Assembly (NCBI GenBank): GCA_001899315.1
Contig: MOYA01000001.1
Location: 1,960,599-2,024,598 of the forward strand
From: Candidatus Obscuribacter phosphatis
GTDB taxonomy: Bacteria > Cyanobacteriota > Vampirovibrionia > Obscuribacterales > Obscuribacteraceae
DNA: 64,000 bases
Direction: 5' to 3'
Shown: positions 1 to 8,516 of the stretch, one piece after another
Layout: every line of letters begins with the position of its first letter
Position numbering within the stretch: the stretch's first letter is position 1
Program-made: the position numbers and the translations under genes
The notes under the pieces: model-generated
Database searches by the model: none
What the model was told of the DNA's origin: nothing
What the model saw: the letters and a program-made list of their open reading frames with translations, nothing else

Positions 1-467
1 TCTTCAATTTCAGCGCGGGCGCAAGTAAGAGACAGCATTGCTTCCTCTGCCTCGGCTAGGGTCATATCTTCGCGCTCATAATAAGCACAGCTATATTTCA
101 AGCGCGGTCCAAGACAATACTGAAAGAAACTTGTCGGCACCATATAATGCTGTTCGTTAGCACTTTCAGTGGCAATAGCCACAGGCATGCGCCCGAGTTC
201 TTCCACCATCTTATCGAGGCGCTTAGCAAGCTCAGCATCCGGGGCGCTTTCTTCTTTAATCTTGGTGGCAAGCATATTGCGGACACCAAGGCGAATCAAC
301 CAGTCAGGCAAAATATTGAGAGCAAGCAGTTCATATATCCAGCTCTCTGAGCCAGGCTCACTCAATTTTTCGAAATCGGGCTTAAAATCGCCGCCTTGAG
401 AACCATTCGCTTTGCCCACAGACTTAGCCTTAGCCACTTGCTCTATGCTCACTTGATTGCTACTCAT
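1..467 (-). CDS. CFA-like SAM-dependent methyltransferase, N-terminal part (cut by window edge)
   Basis: The ORF starts at an ATG at 467 and runs off the left edge, giving about 155 residues. The visible part has the helical N-terminus of the cyclopropane-fatty-acid-synthase-like methyltransferases (WLIRLGVRNML region) and then the pre-SAM-site segment with YYEREDMTLAEAEEAML near the edge. In that family this segment is followed directly by the SAM-binding glycine motif, which would lie outside the window. It begins 3 bp after the DUF1295 gene, so it is probably the last visible gene of the lipid-tailoring operon. The substrate is unknown. Relatives modify lipids or small amines, and the operon argues for a lipid substrate. 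Confidence 0.8.
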   Translation of the reverse strand, partial: MSSNQVSIEQVAKAKSVGKANGSQGGDFKPDFEKLSEPGSESWIYELLALNILPDWLIRLGVRNMLATKIKEESAPDAELAKRLDKMVEELGRMPVAIATESANEQHYMVPTSFFQYCLGPRLKYSCAYYEREDMTLAEAEEAMLSLTCARAEIE

Positions 468-470
468 TTT

Positions 471-1286
471 TTATTTGCTCGCTCGCTTGAACCAGGGAAA
501 GAAGGCACTAGTGGACTCTTGATAGGCTCGGTAGAGTTCGCCCTTCGATAATAAAGACTGTTCTTCTGTGGCCTTGATGCCGGTTACCCGGGTAAGGAAA
601 AAATACATTATCAACGGGCAATAAATTGTGAACAATCCACCCGGCGATGCCAGGGCAAAAAGCCAAAAGGATAGCCAAACCAACCATTCAAAAAAATAGT
701 TTGGATGCCGACTATAGTTCCACAAACCAGACTGACAGACTTTGCCCTTATTGGCTGGGTTCTTGCGAAAATCTTCCAGTTGCTTATCAGCGATACTTTC
801 ACCAATTAACGACATAAAGAAAAGAACCACGGCAGAAAGCTCTAGCGCCGAAAGGCTGCCAGTACTGGTATTAACCATGGGAACGGCAAAGGCAAGCCCC
901 AAACTCGACAAGAGCACAGCTTGCAAAAGAAAGGCTAGAAACATTCCCAGCCGCGCCCTCTCCCCCCAAGCCTCGCGAAAAGCACGATAACGCGGATCTT
1001 CCTCGGGATAAAGACGCAAAAATCGAAGCAACAAATAAAAGGTGAGACGCAGACTCCAAAGTAAAACCATGCCGATTAGCAATTGTCCACGCAAGCCGAT
1101 GGCAAATCCAGCCCCGTGGCTAGAGACATAGGCATAATAAAGAACCATGACGCTAAAGCCAAAGCCCCAGAACACATCAACTATACCGCCATTCTTGCTG
1201 ACTTCGGCATAAACGAGCACCGCCATAAACATCGCAATAATGATGGGAAAGCCTGAGAACCATAGATTAAGCGCAGCTTCGGGCAT
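471..1286 (-). CDS. DUF1295 family integral membrane protein (steroid 5-alpha-reductase-like)
   Basis: A 271-residue protein with about six to seven hydrophobic segments. The C-terminal signature GLWNYSRHPNYFFEW is the hallmark of the DUF1295 / steroid 5-alpha-reductase C-terminal fold, whose members are membrane enzymes reducing or methylating lipids. The reaction here is not known. It sits between the Sua5-type gene (37 bp upstream) and a CFA-like methyltransferase (3 bp downstream). DUF1295 genes often occur with CFA synthase, DUF1365 and FAD oxidoreductase genes in bacteria, so a role in tailoring unsaturated or methylated acyl chains is the simplest reading. Confidence 0.85.
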   Translation of the reverse strand: MPEAALNLWFSGFPIIIAMFMAVLVYAEVSKNGGIVDVFWGFGFSVMVLYYAYVSSHGAGFAIGLRGQLLIGMVLLWSLRLTFYLLLRFLRLYPEEDPRYRAFREAWGERARLGMFLAFLLQAVLLSSLGLAFAVPMVNTSTGSLSALELSAVVLFFMSLIGESIADKQLEDFRKNPANKGKVCQSGLWNYSRHPNYFFEWLVWLSFWLFALASPGGLFTIYCPLIMYFFLTRVTGIKATEEQSLLSKGELYRAYQESTSAFFPWFKRASK

Positions 1287-1323
1287 AAAACCTCTCGGGC
1301 AAAAAAGTCAAACAGAAAGAAAG

Positions 1324-2382
1324 TCAAACAGACAAGAAAAGCGATTGCAAACTACTGCCATGACCGGCTCTTTTTAGGCGGTCCCGCACACCATGCCAGG
1401 CACTGTCACCCGGCGGTTCTTCGACAACGATACAAGAAGCAGCGCCCGTTTCGTCCAAGTGCCGCAAATTGCCATAAAGACCTCTTGCATAATCTTTAGC
1501 TTGGCCCTCGACAAAGAGACTACGGTCGATAGAGACCTTATCCGCTAAATCTTGAGCGACACTATCAATCAAGCTTTGGCTATCGGCAAAAGCAAGCAAA
1601 TTACAAGTCAATCCTTTGTGCCCAAGCTCAAGCAGAACCTCACCAAGCTTGCCGCGTTCCACCAAGAGCAAAGGTCTTTGCGGGGCATAGTGACTATCCA
1701 GCGTGCCTGGCGCCTTCACGACCGGCTCAGACTCCCCCTCAGCCTCGCTCTTGAGATAAGCAAGCTTCAGCTCTAGTCCACAGACAGCGGCAATATCTTC
1801 AGGCAAGAGCATACCTGGTCTCAAGATGGAGGGTTCACCCACCAGCGAAACAATGGTCGACTCGATACCGATATCAGGGGTGATACCATCGAGCACCATG
1901 GACACTTCCTCGCCCAAGCCCTCTTTCACAGCCGCCGCCGTGGTTGGGCTTAACTTACCAAATTTATTGGCCGAAGGCGCAGCCACCCCCGAACCAAAGG
2001 TTGAAAGCAAAGCCAAGGCGGTAGGATGAGAAGGAATGCGCACGCCCACTGTATCTTGCCCACCGGTCAAAAGAGTAGAAACATGTGCTTTGCGTGGCAA
2101 AATCAAGGTAAGTGGACCAGGCCAAAAGGTCTCACCAAGCAGTCTCGCTTCCTTCGAAAGGTAAGCCCAGTTATCGACTGCAGCCAGTTCACTCAAGTGC
2201 ACAATGACCGGATGATTTCCCGGTCGTCCCTTTACCTTGTAAAGCTTGGCAATGGCATCGACATTACCGGCATCAGCACCAAGACCATAGACTGTCTCAG
2301 TGGGAAAAGCCACTAATTGTCCAGCCCTTAAAAGTTCGCTGGCCCGCTCTATCTCTTTCTGGTCGATAACAAAGTCGCTCAT
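1324..2382 (-). CDS. tsaC: L-threonylcarbamoyladenylate synthase, long Sua5 form
   Basis: Makes threonylcarbamoyl-AMP from threonine, bicarbonate and ATP, the first step of the t6A37 modification of ANN-decoding tRNAs in the cytoplasm. At 352 residues it is the long Sua5 form. The YrdC-like catalytic domain covers about residues 10-200 (FPTETVYGLGAD, KGRPGNHPVIVHL, VRIPSHP, SANKFGKLSPTTA). The C-terminal Sua5 domain covers about 220-350 and is joined by the APGTLDSHYAP linker that closes over the active site. It starts 3 bp after the CFA synthase stop, so it is cotranscribed with lipid genes. That is an odd place for a housekeeping tRNA-modification gene and probably a chance operon insertion. 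Confidence 0.93.
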   Translation of the reverse strand: MSDFVIDQKEIERASELLRAGQLVAFPTETVYGLGADAGNVDAIAKLYKVKGRPGNHPVIVHLSELAAVDNWAYLSKEARLLGETFWPGPLTLILPRKAHVSTLLTGGQDTVGVRIPSHPTALALLSTFGSGVAAPSANKFGKLSPTTAAAVKEGLGEEVSMVLDGITPDIGIESTIVSLVGEPSILRPGMLLPEDIAAVCGLELKLAYLKSEAEGESEPVVKAPGTLDSHYAPQRPLLLVERGKLGEVLLELGHKGLTCNLLAFADSQSLIDSVAQDLADKVSIDRSLFVEGQAKDYARGLYGNLRHLDETGAASCIVVEEPPGDSAWHGVRDRLKRAGHGSSLQSLFLSV

Positions 2383-2385
2383 AAG

Positions 2386-3759
2386 TTAGATTATAACTTC
2401 GCCTATGCTTTCAAAATTCTTAGGCGCGGCAAATCTCTCAAGAAATGACGAGTGACAAAGATTGAGATTATTAGGGCGGCTATAGACAGCCTGCACCACA
2501 CTTATGTTGCGCATGGCAAAAGCGGCAGCGCAATAAGATAGATAATAACGCCACTTACGCACAAAAACCTGATCAAAACCCAGTTCACCGACCTTCTTCA
2601 ACTGCGCTTCAAAGCGCTCTTGCCAGGTGAAAAGAGTTTTGGCATAAGAATTGCCAAGATCTTCCACCTCAAAAAGAGACAGTCTAGTCAGGCTTGTCGC
2701 TTTACTGATGCGGTGCAGACAAGGCAAAAGCGAACCAGGAAAGATGTGTTTTTGAATAAAGTCGGTGTTCTTGCGAATCAAGTCATAGCGGTTATCGGGG
2801 CAAGTAATCATCTGAATTGCGGCTAAGCCGTCTTCGGCTAAAAGCTCGTCTATCTTGGCGAAATAAGCGTCATAGTACTCATCGCCGACAGCTTCAATCA
2901 TTTCAATAGAAACAATCTTGTCATAGCCCTCAGGTTTCATAGCCCGCTTCATATCGCGATAGTCTATAAGTTTAAACTCAACCAAACCACTGAGCTCAGG
3001 CAGCTTCTCAAAAGCCTTTTCGGCATAGGCCAGCTGCTCTTTCGAGATGGTGATGCCTGTATATTTGATTCTATATTTGCTCACGGCATATTGGGCAAAG
3101 CCGCCCCAGCCGCAGCCGATTTCTAAGAGACTATCGCCTTCTTTCAATTTCAGTTTGCGACAAAGCGCCTCATATTTAGATATCTGTGCATCTTTCAAAC
3201 TGAGCAGCCAGTCATCACTAAAGCGCGCGCTGGAATAAGTCATTGTCTCATCTAGAAAAAGTTCGAAAAGATCATTACTGAGGTCATAGTGATAACTGAT
3301 ATTTTTGCGACTATTGTCTTTGTTATTAAACTTGAAAAGATGCAAAAGCTGATTGAGAGCCCCGAGAGCATTGACCAAGATCGACTTGTTGCCCGTGCCC
3401 TCCAAGAGAGGATTATCATTTAGATTTAGCAAAAACCAAGCCACCACCGAGGCGATGTCGTCAGTCTGCCACTCGCCGTCCATAAAAGACTCGGCAAAGC
3501 CAATATGCCCAAACATAACCACACGCGAAAAGAAATTATTGTCCAAAACTTTGATTTGGGCTTCGACATAGCGTCCCCGCGGATGCTCTTTACCGTGGAC
3601 ACTATGCTCTCTGCCGTAAACAAGCTTTTCGCCGTCAGGCTGATAAAGGGTCAACTTACCGTACGGCAGGCGCTCCAAGAGCCCGGAGACCACTGCAGCG
3701 AAGCCTGAAAGACTAGAATTTGACTGTTTACTTCCTTTCTTTTCCATCGAAGCGGTCAT
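2386..3759 (-). CDS. cfa: Cyclopropane-fatty-acyl-phospholipid synthase
   Basis: Transfers a methylene group from SAM to the double bond of unsaturated acyl chains in membrane phospholipids, or an equivalent C-methylation in relatives. The SAM site is LLEIGCGWGGFAQ, followed by the family motifs SIEMIEAVGDEYY and the DFIQKHIFPGS segment that contacts the lipid head group. I prefer the ATG at 3759: it gives an ATGA overlap with the DUF1365 stop and has a GGAG 8-11 nt upstream. A longer start at 3774 is possible. Gene order FAD oxidoreductase, DUF1365, CFA is conserved in many bacteria and in some is induced by light or singlet oxygen. Confidence 0.93.
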   Translation of the reverse strand: MTASMEKKGSKQSNSSLSGFAAVVSGLLERLPYGKLTLYQPDGEKLVYGREHSVHGKEHPRGRYVEAQIKVLDNNFFSRVVMFGHIGFAESFMDGEWQTDDIASVVAWFLLNLNDNPLLEGTGNKSILVNALGALNQLLHLFKFNNKDNSRKNISYHYDLSNDLFELFLDETMTYSSARFSDDWLLSLKDAQISKYEALCRKLKLKEGDSLLEIGCGWGGFAQYAVSKYRIKYTGITISKEQLAYAEKAFEKLPELSGLVEFKLIDYRDMKRAMKPEGYDKIVSIEMIEAVGDEYYDAYFAKIDELLAEDGLAAIQMITCPDNRYDLIRKNTDFIQKHIFPGSLLPCLHRISKATSLTRLSLFEVEDLGNSYAKTLFTWQERFEAQLKKVGELGFDQVFVRKWRYYLSYCAAAFAMRNISVVQAVYSRPNNLNLCHSSFLERFAAPKNFESIGEVII

Positions 3760-4634
3760 ACTCTCTTCTCCCATATCTTTCTAACTCTCGGATTCATAAC
3801 ATCGGTTTGCAAATGCAGGTCTTGGTCTTTTTCAAAGAAAGGCACTTTCTTGAGGAAAAGAAGCAGCGCCTGTATATGAATCATGGCAATGACTTTGACT
3901 GTGACAAAGGGATAAAGCAAGAAGAGCGAAAGCAATGACGATGTCTTGAAGTCTAACTTTCTACCACTCAAGGTGGAGAGCATTACTTTCTCGAAGCGAC
4001 CATCAGAGACCGTATCGATAGCGATATTGAGCATATCGCCGGGCTCATTTATTTTGAAATCAAAATAGTCCTGCAGCCGTCCATAGGGTGAAACATAGAA
4101 ATTCTTTGGCGCCCGCAGAGAAAATATATCAGTATGCCCGGCAGTTTGAGCGGCAGCTTGCGTTGACGGCGTCATAGTAGGCGTGCTGAAAATCTTCATC
4201 TCACCAAAGGTATTGCTCACTTCGATTATGACTTTGCAGAGTTTATCTGCTCGGTATAAAAAATAAAACGAAACTGGATTGAAGACATAACCTAAGACAC
4301 GGGGATAAGTAAGTAAATGCACCCTGTCAAAGTCGTATTTTTCGCCCAGCTCAGATTCGACATAAAGACGCAGCCGCTCTTTCAAAGACGGCTTGCGACC
4401 TTGGGCATCAGCAAGTCTATAGCCCTTGAGATGGTCTTCTTGCTTGAACGAAAAAAGAGCGAACTTCTCATTACCAAACAAAGGCGAAGACTGATCTAAG
4501 GCGTCTAGTTCATCAAGGTCGAGCAAGAACATAAAGACACCGTAAGAGAATCTATGTTTTACCGGTGTCTGTCTCTCATGAAAGACCCGACACTTATATA
4601 GACAACTCTTGAAGGAGGCTTCCGAGCTAGACAT
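3756..4634 (-). CDS. DUF1365 domain-containing protein
   Basis: A 292-residue DUF1365 protein: CRVFHERQTPVKHRFSYGVF at the N-terminus, then YPRVLGYVFNPVSFYFLYR, and a conserved KNFYVSPYGRLQDYFDF segment. No enzymatic activity is firmly established for the family. It is almost always found between an FAD oxidoreductase and a CFA-type synthase, as here, and is thought to take part in the same acyl-chain modification. It overlaps the upstream gene by 8 bp and the downstream gene by 4 bp, so translation is likely coupled. A hydrophobic stretch near residues 245-265 may contact the membrane. Confidence 0.9.
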   Translation of the reverse strand: MSSSEASFKSCLYKCRVFHERQTPVKHRFSYGVFMFLLDLDELDALDQSSPLFGNEKFALFSFKQEDHLKGYRLADAQGRKPSLKERLRLYVESELGEKYDFDRVHLLTYPRVLGYVFNPVSFYFLYRADKLCKVIIEVSNTFGEMKIFSTPTMTPSTQAAAQTAGHTDIFSLRAPKNFYVSPYGRLQDYFDFKINEPGDMLNIAIDTVSDGRFEKVMLSTLSGRKLDFKTSSLLSLFLLYPFVTVKVIAMIHIQALLLFLKKVPFFEKDQDLHLQTDVMNPRVRKIWEKRV

Positions 4635-5922
4635 GGGCCGGTTCTCTCGACTCTTTAAGATGGCTCAAACGCTCAGCTAGCTGCACCGCCGACATATAGG
4701 CATCTTCGTGAAAACCATAACGAAAATAACTGCCAGCAAAAAATATTGAACGCCCTTCCTGCTGGTTCAAAAGATACAAGTCGGGCTGAGCCTTAAAAGT
4801 GTCGAGGTTAAAGAGCGGATGAGTATAATTCATTTTGCGCAAAACTTTCTCTTGATCTATAAGAGAGGCAGCGTTGAGAGAGACGAAATAATTGGTCTCA
4901 CCGCCCAAGCTCTGCAGGTTATTCATCCAATAATGAGTGGTGCCCAAACCGCCTTCCACACGGTGGTTCCAAGAAGCCCAAGCTCTGCGACTAGTGGGCA
5001 TAACCGCATTATCTGTATGCACTGTAATATCGTTACTTTGATACTTGAAGGGTACCAATAGATGCTGTTCCAACTCGGTGGGACTAGTCAGCATAGCTAA
5101 AGCTTCATCGGCATGACAAGCTAAACAAACCAAGTCAAAGGCTTCTTTCTTGCCACTTTCTAAAAGCACGGTGGGGCGGTCGTTCTCATAAAAGACCTTG
5201 TCGACCTTACTAGATGTAAGCACTCTGTCATCAGACTTGAGAGACTTAGCGAGCCTCTTCATGTACTGAATGGCGCCACCATCTACGGTATACCACTGAT
5301 AATGAGTATCTAGCCCAAGAAAGCCGTGGTTGTGGAAGAATCGCAATAGAGTAGCCGCAGGAAAATCAAGCATAGACTGAAAAGGTGTCGACCAGACACT
5401 TGACCCCATAGGAATCATGTACCAGTTTAGGAAATCAGCGCTAAGCGAGTATTTCTCAATATAATCTCGTATCTTTAGAGAGGCTATATCGACTGTCTCA
5501 AGATGAATAGGCGCATTTTTATTGAACCAATCCAACTGCCTAAGCATGCGCCAAAAACGCGGACTGAAGAGATTGCGACGTTGGGCAAAAATCTTATCGA
5601 GACCAGCACCATTCCATTCAAGAGGTGTGCGACCAGGCTCCTTAATCTGCACCGAAAAACTCATATCGGTCTTCTTAACCGGCACATCCAACTCTTTGAA
5701 CATGGCAGTCAAAAGAGGATAAGTCTGATAGTTGAAGACCATAAAGCCGGTATCGAATGCTACTTGCCCACCGCTATGTTCTTTGCTTGGCACATTGATT
5801 GTATTGGTGTGCCCGCCTGCATAAGCATTGCCGTCAAAGACAGTGATGCGATAAAGATCCTTGAGCTTATAAGCAAGACCCATGCCGGCTATACCGCTTC
5901 CAACTATGGCAAGAGAACGCAT
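4627..5922 (-). CDS. FAD-dependent amine-oxidase-type oxidoreductase
   Basis: Starts with a classical dinucleotide-binding motif (IVGSGIAGMGLAYKL) and ends with an FAD-contacting FAGSYFRYGFHEDAYMSA motif, placing it in the amine oxidase / phytoene-desaturase-like flavoproteins. Orthologues beside CFA and DUF1365 genes are implicated in desaturation or oxidation of methylated or cyclopropane acyl chains, for example on the route to furan fatty acids; applying that here is inference. The ATG at 5922 has AGAGGA five nt upstream. A GTG at 5925 overlapping the desaturase stop (TAGTG) is the alternative. It overlaps the DUF1365 gene by 8 bp. Confidence 0.9.
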   Translation of the reverse strand: MRSLAIVGSGIAGMGLAYKLKDLYRITVFDGNAYAGGHTNTINVPSKEHSGGQVAFDTGFMVFNYQTYPLLTAMFKELDVPVKKTDMSFSVQIKEPGRTPLEWNGAGLDKIFAQRRNLFSPRFWRMLRQLDWFNKNAPIHLETVDIASLKIRDYIEKYSLSADFLNWYMIPMGSSVWSTPFQSMLDFPAATLLRFFHNHGFLGLDTHYQWYTVDGGAIQYMKRLAKSLKSDDRVLTSSKVDKVFYENDRPTVLLESGKKEAFDLVCLACHADEALAMLTSPTELEQHLLVPFKYQSNDITVHTDNAVMPTSRRAWASWNHRVEGGLGTTHYWMNNLQSLGGETNYFVSLNAASLIDQEKVLRKMNYTHPLFNLDTFKAQPDLYLLNQQEGRSIFFAGSYFRYGFHEDAYMSAVQLAERLSHLKESREPAHV

Positions 5923-5924
5923 CA

Positions 5925-7007
5925 CTATCCTCTACTCAAATCTTTATTGATAAATTGCTCCTGGTCATAGGCTTCCTGCGGTACCGGACGAAAATCAGAT
6001 ACCAAATGGCACCATTGCATCATTTTCAAAATGCCGTAGGTGATATCTATTTCGCCCTTGAAGAAGCCCTGTTTCACCGAACCAGGAAAGCGATGATGGT
6101 TATTGTGCCAACCTTCGCCCAGGGTAAGCAAAGCAAGAAAGAAGTTGTTGCGGCTCTCATCACCTGTTTCATAGCGCTTGCCACCCCAGATGTGAGAAAG
6201 CGAGTTTATTGAACAAACACCATGGAAAAGAACGACCGTTGATACAAAAAATCCCCAAAGCAAAAGTTCCACGCCGCTGGTACCGGCTATAGGACAATAA
6301 ATATCGAGCATACAACCAGTGAAATAGAGCAAAGCCGCCAAACAAATAGGCGGCAGCCAGTCGAAACGATTGAGAAAAACCAACTCTGGAAACTTGACCA
6401 AGTCGGAAATCACCTCATACCGTGTGGGCATATTGCATTCGGCTGTGATCCAACCAATATGCGACCAGATAAAGCCACGTTTGACAGGTGAATGAATATC
6501 TAGCTCGGTGTCACTGTTGCGGTGGTGATTGCGGTGATGACTAGCCCACCAAAGGGCACCGCGCTGCACCGAGAGACCACCCCAAAAGGCAAAGAGAAAC
6601 TGGCAAAGGCGACTGGTCTTAAATGTGCGATGGGAAAAATAACGGTGATAGAAGGCAGTAATAGCAAACATTCGCACAAAATAAAGCCCGACCATCACCC
6701 CGATAGCTGTAAGACTGGGTCTGTAAAACAAAGCCAAGCCCGCAAAAACATGCAAAAAGAGAAAGGGAAACCAACGGTCTATTTGACTGCGCGCCTCACC
6801 GTCAAGCATTGCCTGCCGCCCACCGGCGCAATAATCGCTATCAAGAAAACGCAGCGCCTTGGGCAGTCGCAAATTGTAGATCAAGCCCGGGCGGCCATAA
6901 TCAAAATAGCTCGCATCACTGGGCACAGGGTGTTTCTCGCTTGCCCGTACTTTTGAAAGACTATGTGCTGATGCCGTCAATTCAGTCGTTCTCAACTCTT
7001 TGATCAT
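5925..7007 (-). CDS. Membrane acyl-CoA / acyl-lipid desaturase (delta-9 type)
   Basis: First gene of the leftward lipid operon. It has the three histidine boxes of di-iron membrane desaturases: HRYFSH, HRNHH and HNNHH (in GEGWHNNHHRFPGS), with four hydrophobic segments around them. The 360-residue length fits the stearoyl-CoA desaturase-like family. It would introduce the cis double bond that the downstream CFA synthase and flavoprotein then modify, which gives the operon internal logic. The promoter must lie in the 104 bp upstream (7008-7111), where I found no clear -35/-10 pair. Confidence 0.92.
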   Translation of the reverse strand: MIKELRTTELTASAHSLSKVRASEKHPVPSDASYFDYGRPGLIYNLRLPKALRFLDSDYCAGGRQAMLDGEARSQIDRWFPFLFLHVFAGLALFYRPSLTAIGVMVGLYFVRMFAITAFYHRYFSHRTFKTSRLCQFLFAFWGGLSVQRGALWWASHHRNHHRNSDTELDIHSPVKRGFIWSHIGWITAECNMPTRYEVISDLVKFPELVFLNRFDWLPPICLAALLYFTGCMLDIYCPIAGTSGVELLLWGFFVSTVVLFHGVCSINSLSHIWGGKRYETGDESRNNFFLALLTLGEGWHNNHHRFPGSVKQGFFKGEIDITYGILKMMQWCHLVSDFRPVPQEAYDQEQFINKDLSRG

Positions 7008-7111
7008 TTTTTCGCTTCAGGCAGATTAGCATAAAGAGTGTGAACTTCCCCTGAACGCAGTGCCAATCCCCAAAATCTTTAGCTCAGCAAACTCTTTAGC
7101 CTAGTTAATAA

Positions 7112-8383
7112 TCAACCGGTCTTGCCTATATAGCGCGCCCGCGGACGAATGACCCCGCCATAGAGTTTTTGCTCAATAGCGTGAGCAATCCAGCCGGCAG
7201 CGCGACTGACGGCAAACAAGGTAGAACCGGAACCAGGCGGCAATTCGAGAGCATAATTGAGCGCCGCCAAACCGACATCAAGGTTGGGCAAAAGCGATAA
7301 TTCCTCTTTGGCACAGTCAACTATCTCTACCAGACGACCAAGCTTTTCATTGCCAGGCTTAAGCTTAAGAGCATGCTCCAGCATAGCCCGGGCGCGTGGG
7401 TCGCCTTCGCTGTACAGTTCTGAGCCAAAGCCCGGAATAGTGTCGTTCTGCCTGAGATACTCCTTCAACCAGGCTCTCGCCGAGCGAAAACCGAGTGAAG
7501 CCGAAACTATGTCTTCGGTGCGGCGACTGGCCGAACTAGAAAGGCTGCCACTGAAAGAACCTAAAGCACTGAGCAGACAACTGTAAATCGAGGCATCGCA
7601 AGATGCAGCAATGCGCGAAGCCAAGGCTGCCGCGTTCAGTTCATGGTCGGCGCAAAGCACAAGCAAGAAATTGACGGCGTTAACATGGGCTTCCAGCTCA
7701 GAACCATTACTAGAAGCCCCACCTAGAGCCATTAGCAAAATGTTCGCCAAAAGTCTGGGACTGCCACTGCCATTGCTGTTGCCGCCGCGACTCAGGGCAA
7801 GAGCTTCTATACCGCCAGACCTAAGCGACAAAGAAACACACATGGTCAAAATCAAACGCCTAGCGGTGTCATAAATATCTTCCCGATTGAGCTTTCGGCT
7901 GACGGGGTCGGTCATCTCAAGAGAAACAACAAGCAACTTGAGAAGTTCAAGGCAATCGGTATCGGGAGTAACAAGACTGGAAAGTTCAGGCATCCTTAGG
8001 GGCTCGAGTTCCTGCCAGACCTGTTCATCGGCGCCGGTTTCCCAAAGCAACTCCACTGCCGCCTCAAAACTGACGCCGCTCTGGGCAAGCTCTAGGGCAT
8101 TTTGCCCGCGATAGCGATGCCCATCTTCTCTAAGCTCGGTGATGGCCGACTTGATTGCCGGTCCAGTCCAGACAGGTTCAGAATCTTTCTGAGTCTTTAC
8201 ACCCCGCGCCGACTGTCTCAACCTAATAAGATCGCTCAGCCTATAACAGCGCTCTCGACCGCTGGCGCCGGGAATGCTTTCAATCTGCCCGCGACTGGCA
8301 TAAGCATACAAAGTCGCCGGCTTAACACCGAGAAACTCAGCCGCCTGGGCTCCGACCAGAAATTTTTCATCAGCACCCGACAT
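7112..8383 (-). CDS. HTH-citrate synthase family protein lacking both catalytic histidines
   Basis: From the ATG at 8383 the protein has 423 residues. A MerR/excisionase-like HTH (about residues 6-56: FLVGAQAAEFLGVKPATLYA and a short wing) is followed by a citrate synthase fold ending in GWIAHAIEQ and RPRARYIG. The oxaloacetate-side DHELN and the catalytic Asp region (LDVGLAAL) are present. The two catalytic histidines are replaced: the usual PLHGGA reads SLSSSA (about 281-286) and the usual GFGHPLY reads GFGSELY (about 318-324). Normal citrate synthase chemistry is therefore unlikely. It is transcribed divergently from aceB-aceA. A TTG start at 8431 would add 16 residues. A ligand-binding transcription regulator is my inference; a non-catalytic partner of another citrate synthase is the alternative. 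Confidence 0.88.
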   Translation of the reverse strand: MSGADEKFLVGAQAAEFLGVKPATLYAYASRGQIESIPGASGRERCYRLSDLIRLRQSARGVKTQKDSEPVWTGPAIKSAITELREDGHRYRGQNALELAQSGVSFEAAVELLWETGADEQVWQELEPLRMPELSSLVTPDTDCLELLKLLVVSLEMTDPVSRKLNREDIYDTARRLILTMCVSLSLRSGGIEALALSRGGNSNGSGSPRLLANILLMALGGASSNGSELEAHVNAVNFLLVLCADHELNAAALASRIAASCDASIYSCLLSALGSFSGSLSSSASRRTEDIVSASLGFRSARAWLKEYLRQNDTIPGFGSELYSEGDPRARAMLEHALKLKPGNEKLGRLVEIVDCAKEELSLLPNLDVGLAALNYALELPPGSGSTLFAVSRAAGWIAHAIEQKLYGGVIRPRARYIGKTG

Positions 8384-8402
8384 GCTCAGTATGATAGCAG
8401 CC

Positions 8403-8418
8403 AATCTATAAATAGATT
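8403..8418. promoter_or_regulatory. Perfect 16-bp palindrome upstream of the HTH-citrate synthase gene
   Basis: AATCTAT-AA-ATAGATT: 7-bp perfect arms with a 2-bp spacer, centred about 28 bp upstream of the ATG at 8383. It would cover the likely promoter or start region of that gene. A candidate autoregulatory operator; binding is untested. Confidence 0.45.
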
Positions 8419-8488
8419 TGGGACCGAACAAAACCCAAGTCTAACCTTGGAGCAAATTAGTAATTTTTCTCGATTAATTAAAGGATTT

Positions 8489-8516
8489 ATTGATTGATTT
8501 CGATCAATATATCAAT
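8489..8516. promoter_or_regulatory. Nested inverted repeats over the aceB promoter (candidate operator)
   Basis: ATTGAT occurs at 8489-8494 and 8493-8498, and its complement ATCAAT at 8503-8508 and 8511-8516. The inner pair forms ATTGATTTCGATCAAT. The repeats span the -35 box and the -35/-10 spacer, the expected place for a repressor site. Confidence 0.5.

Noticed and set aside
8435-8450. CCAAG...CTTGG inverted repeat between the HTH-citrate synthase and aceB
   Set aside because: Only five pairs with a 6-nt spacer; too weak to list beside the two better palindromes.
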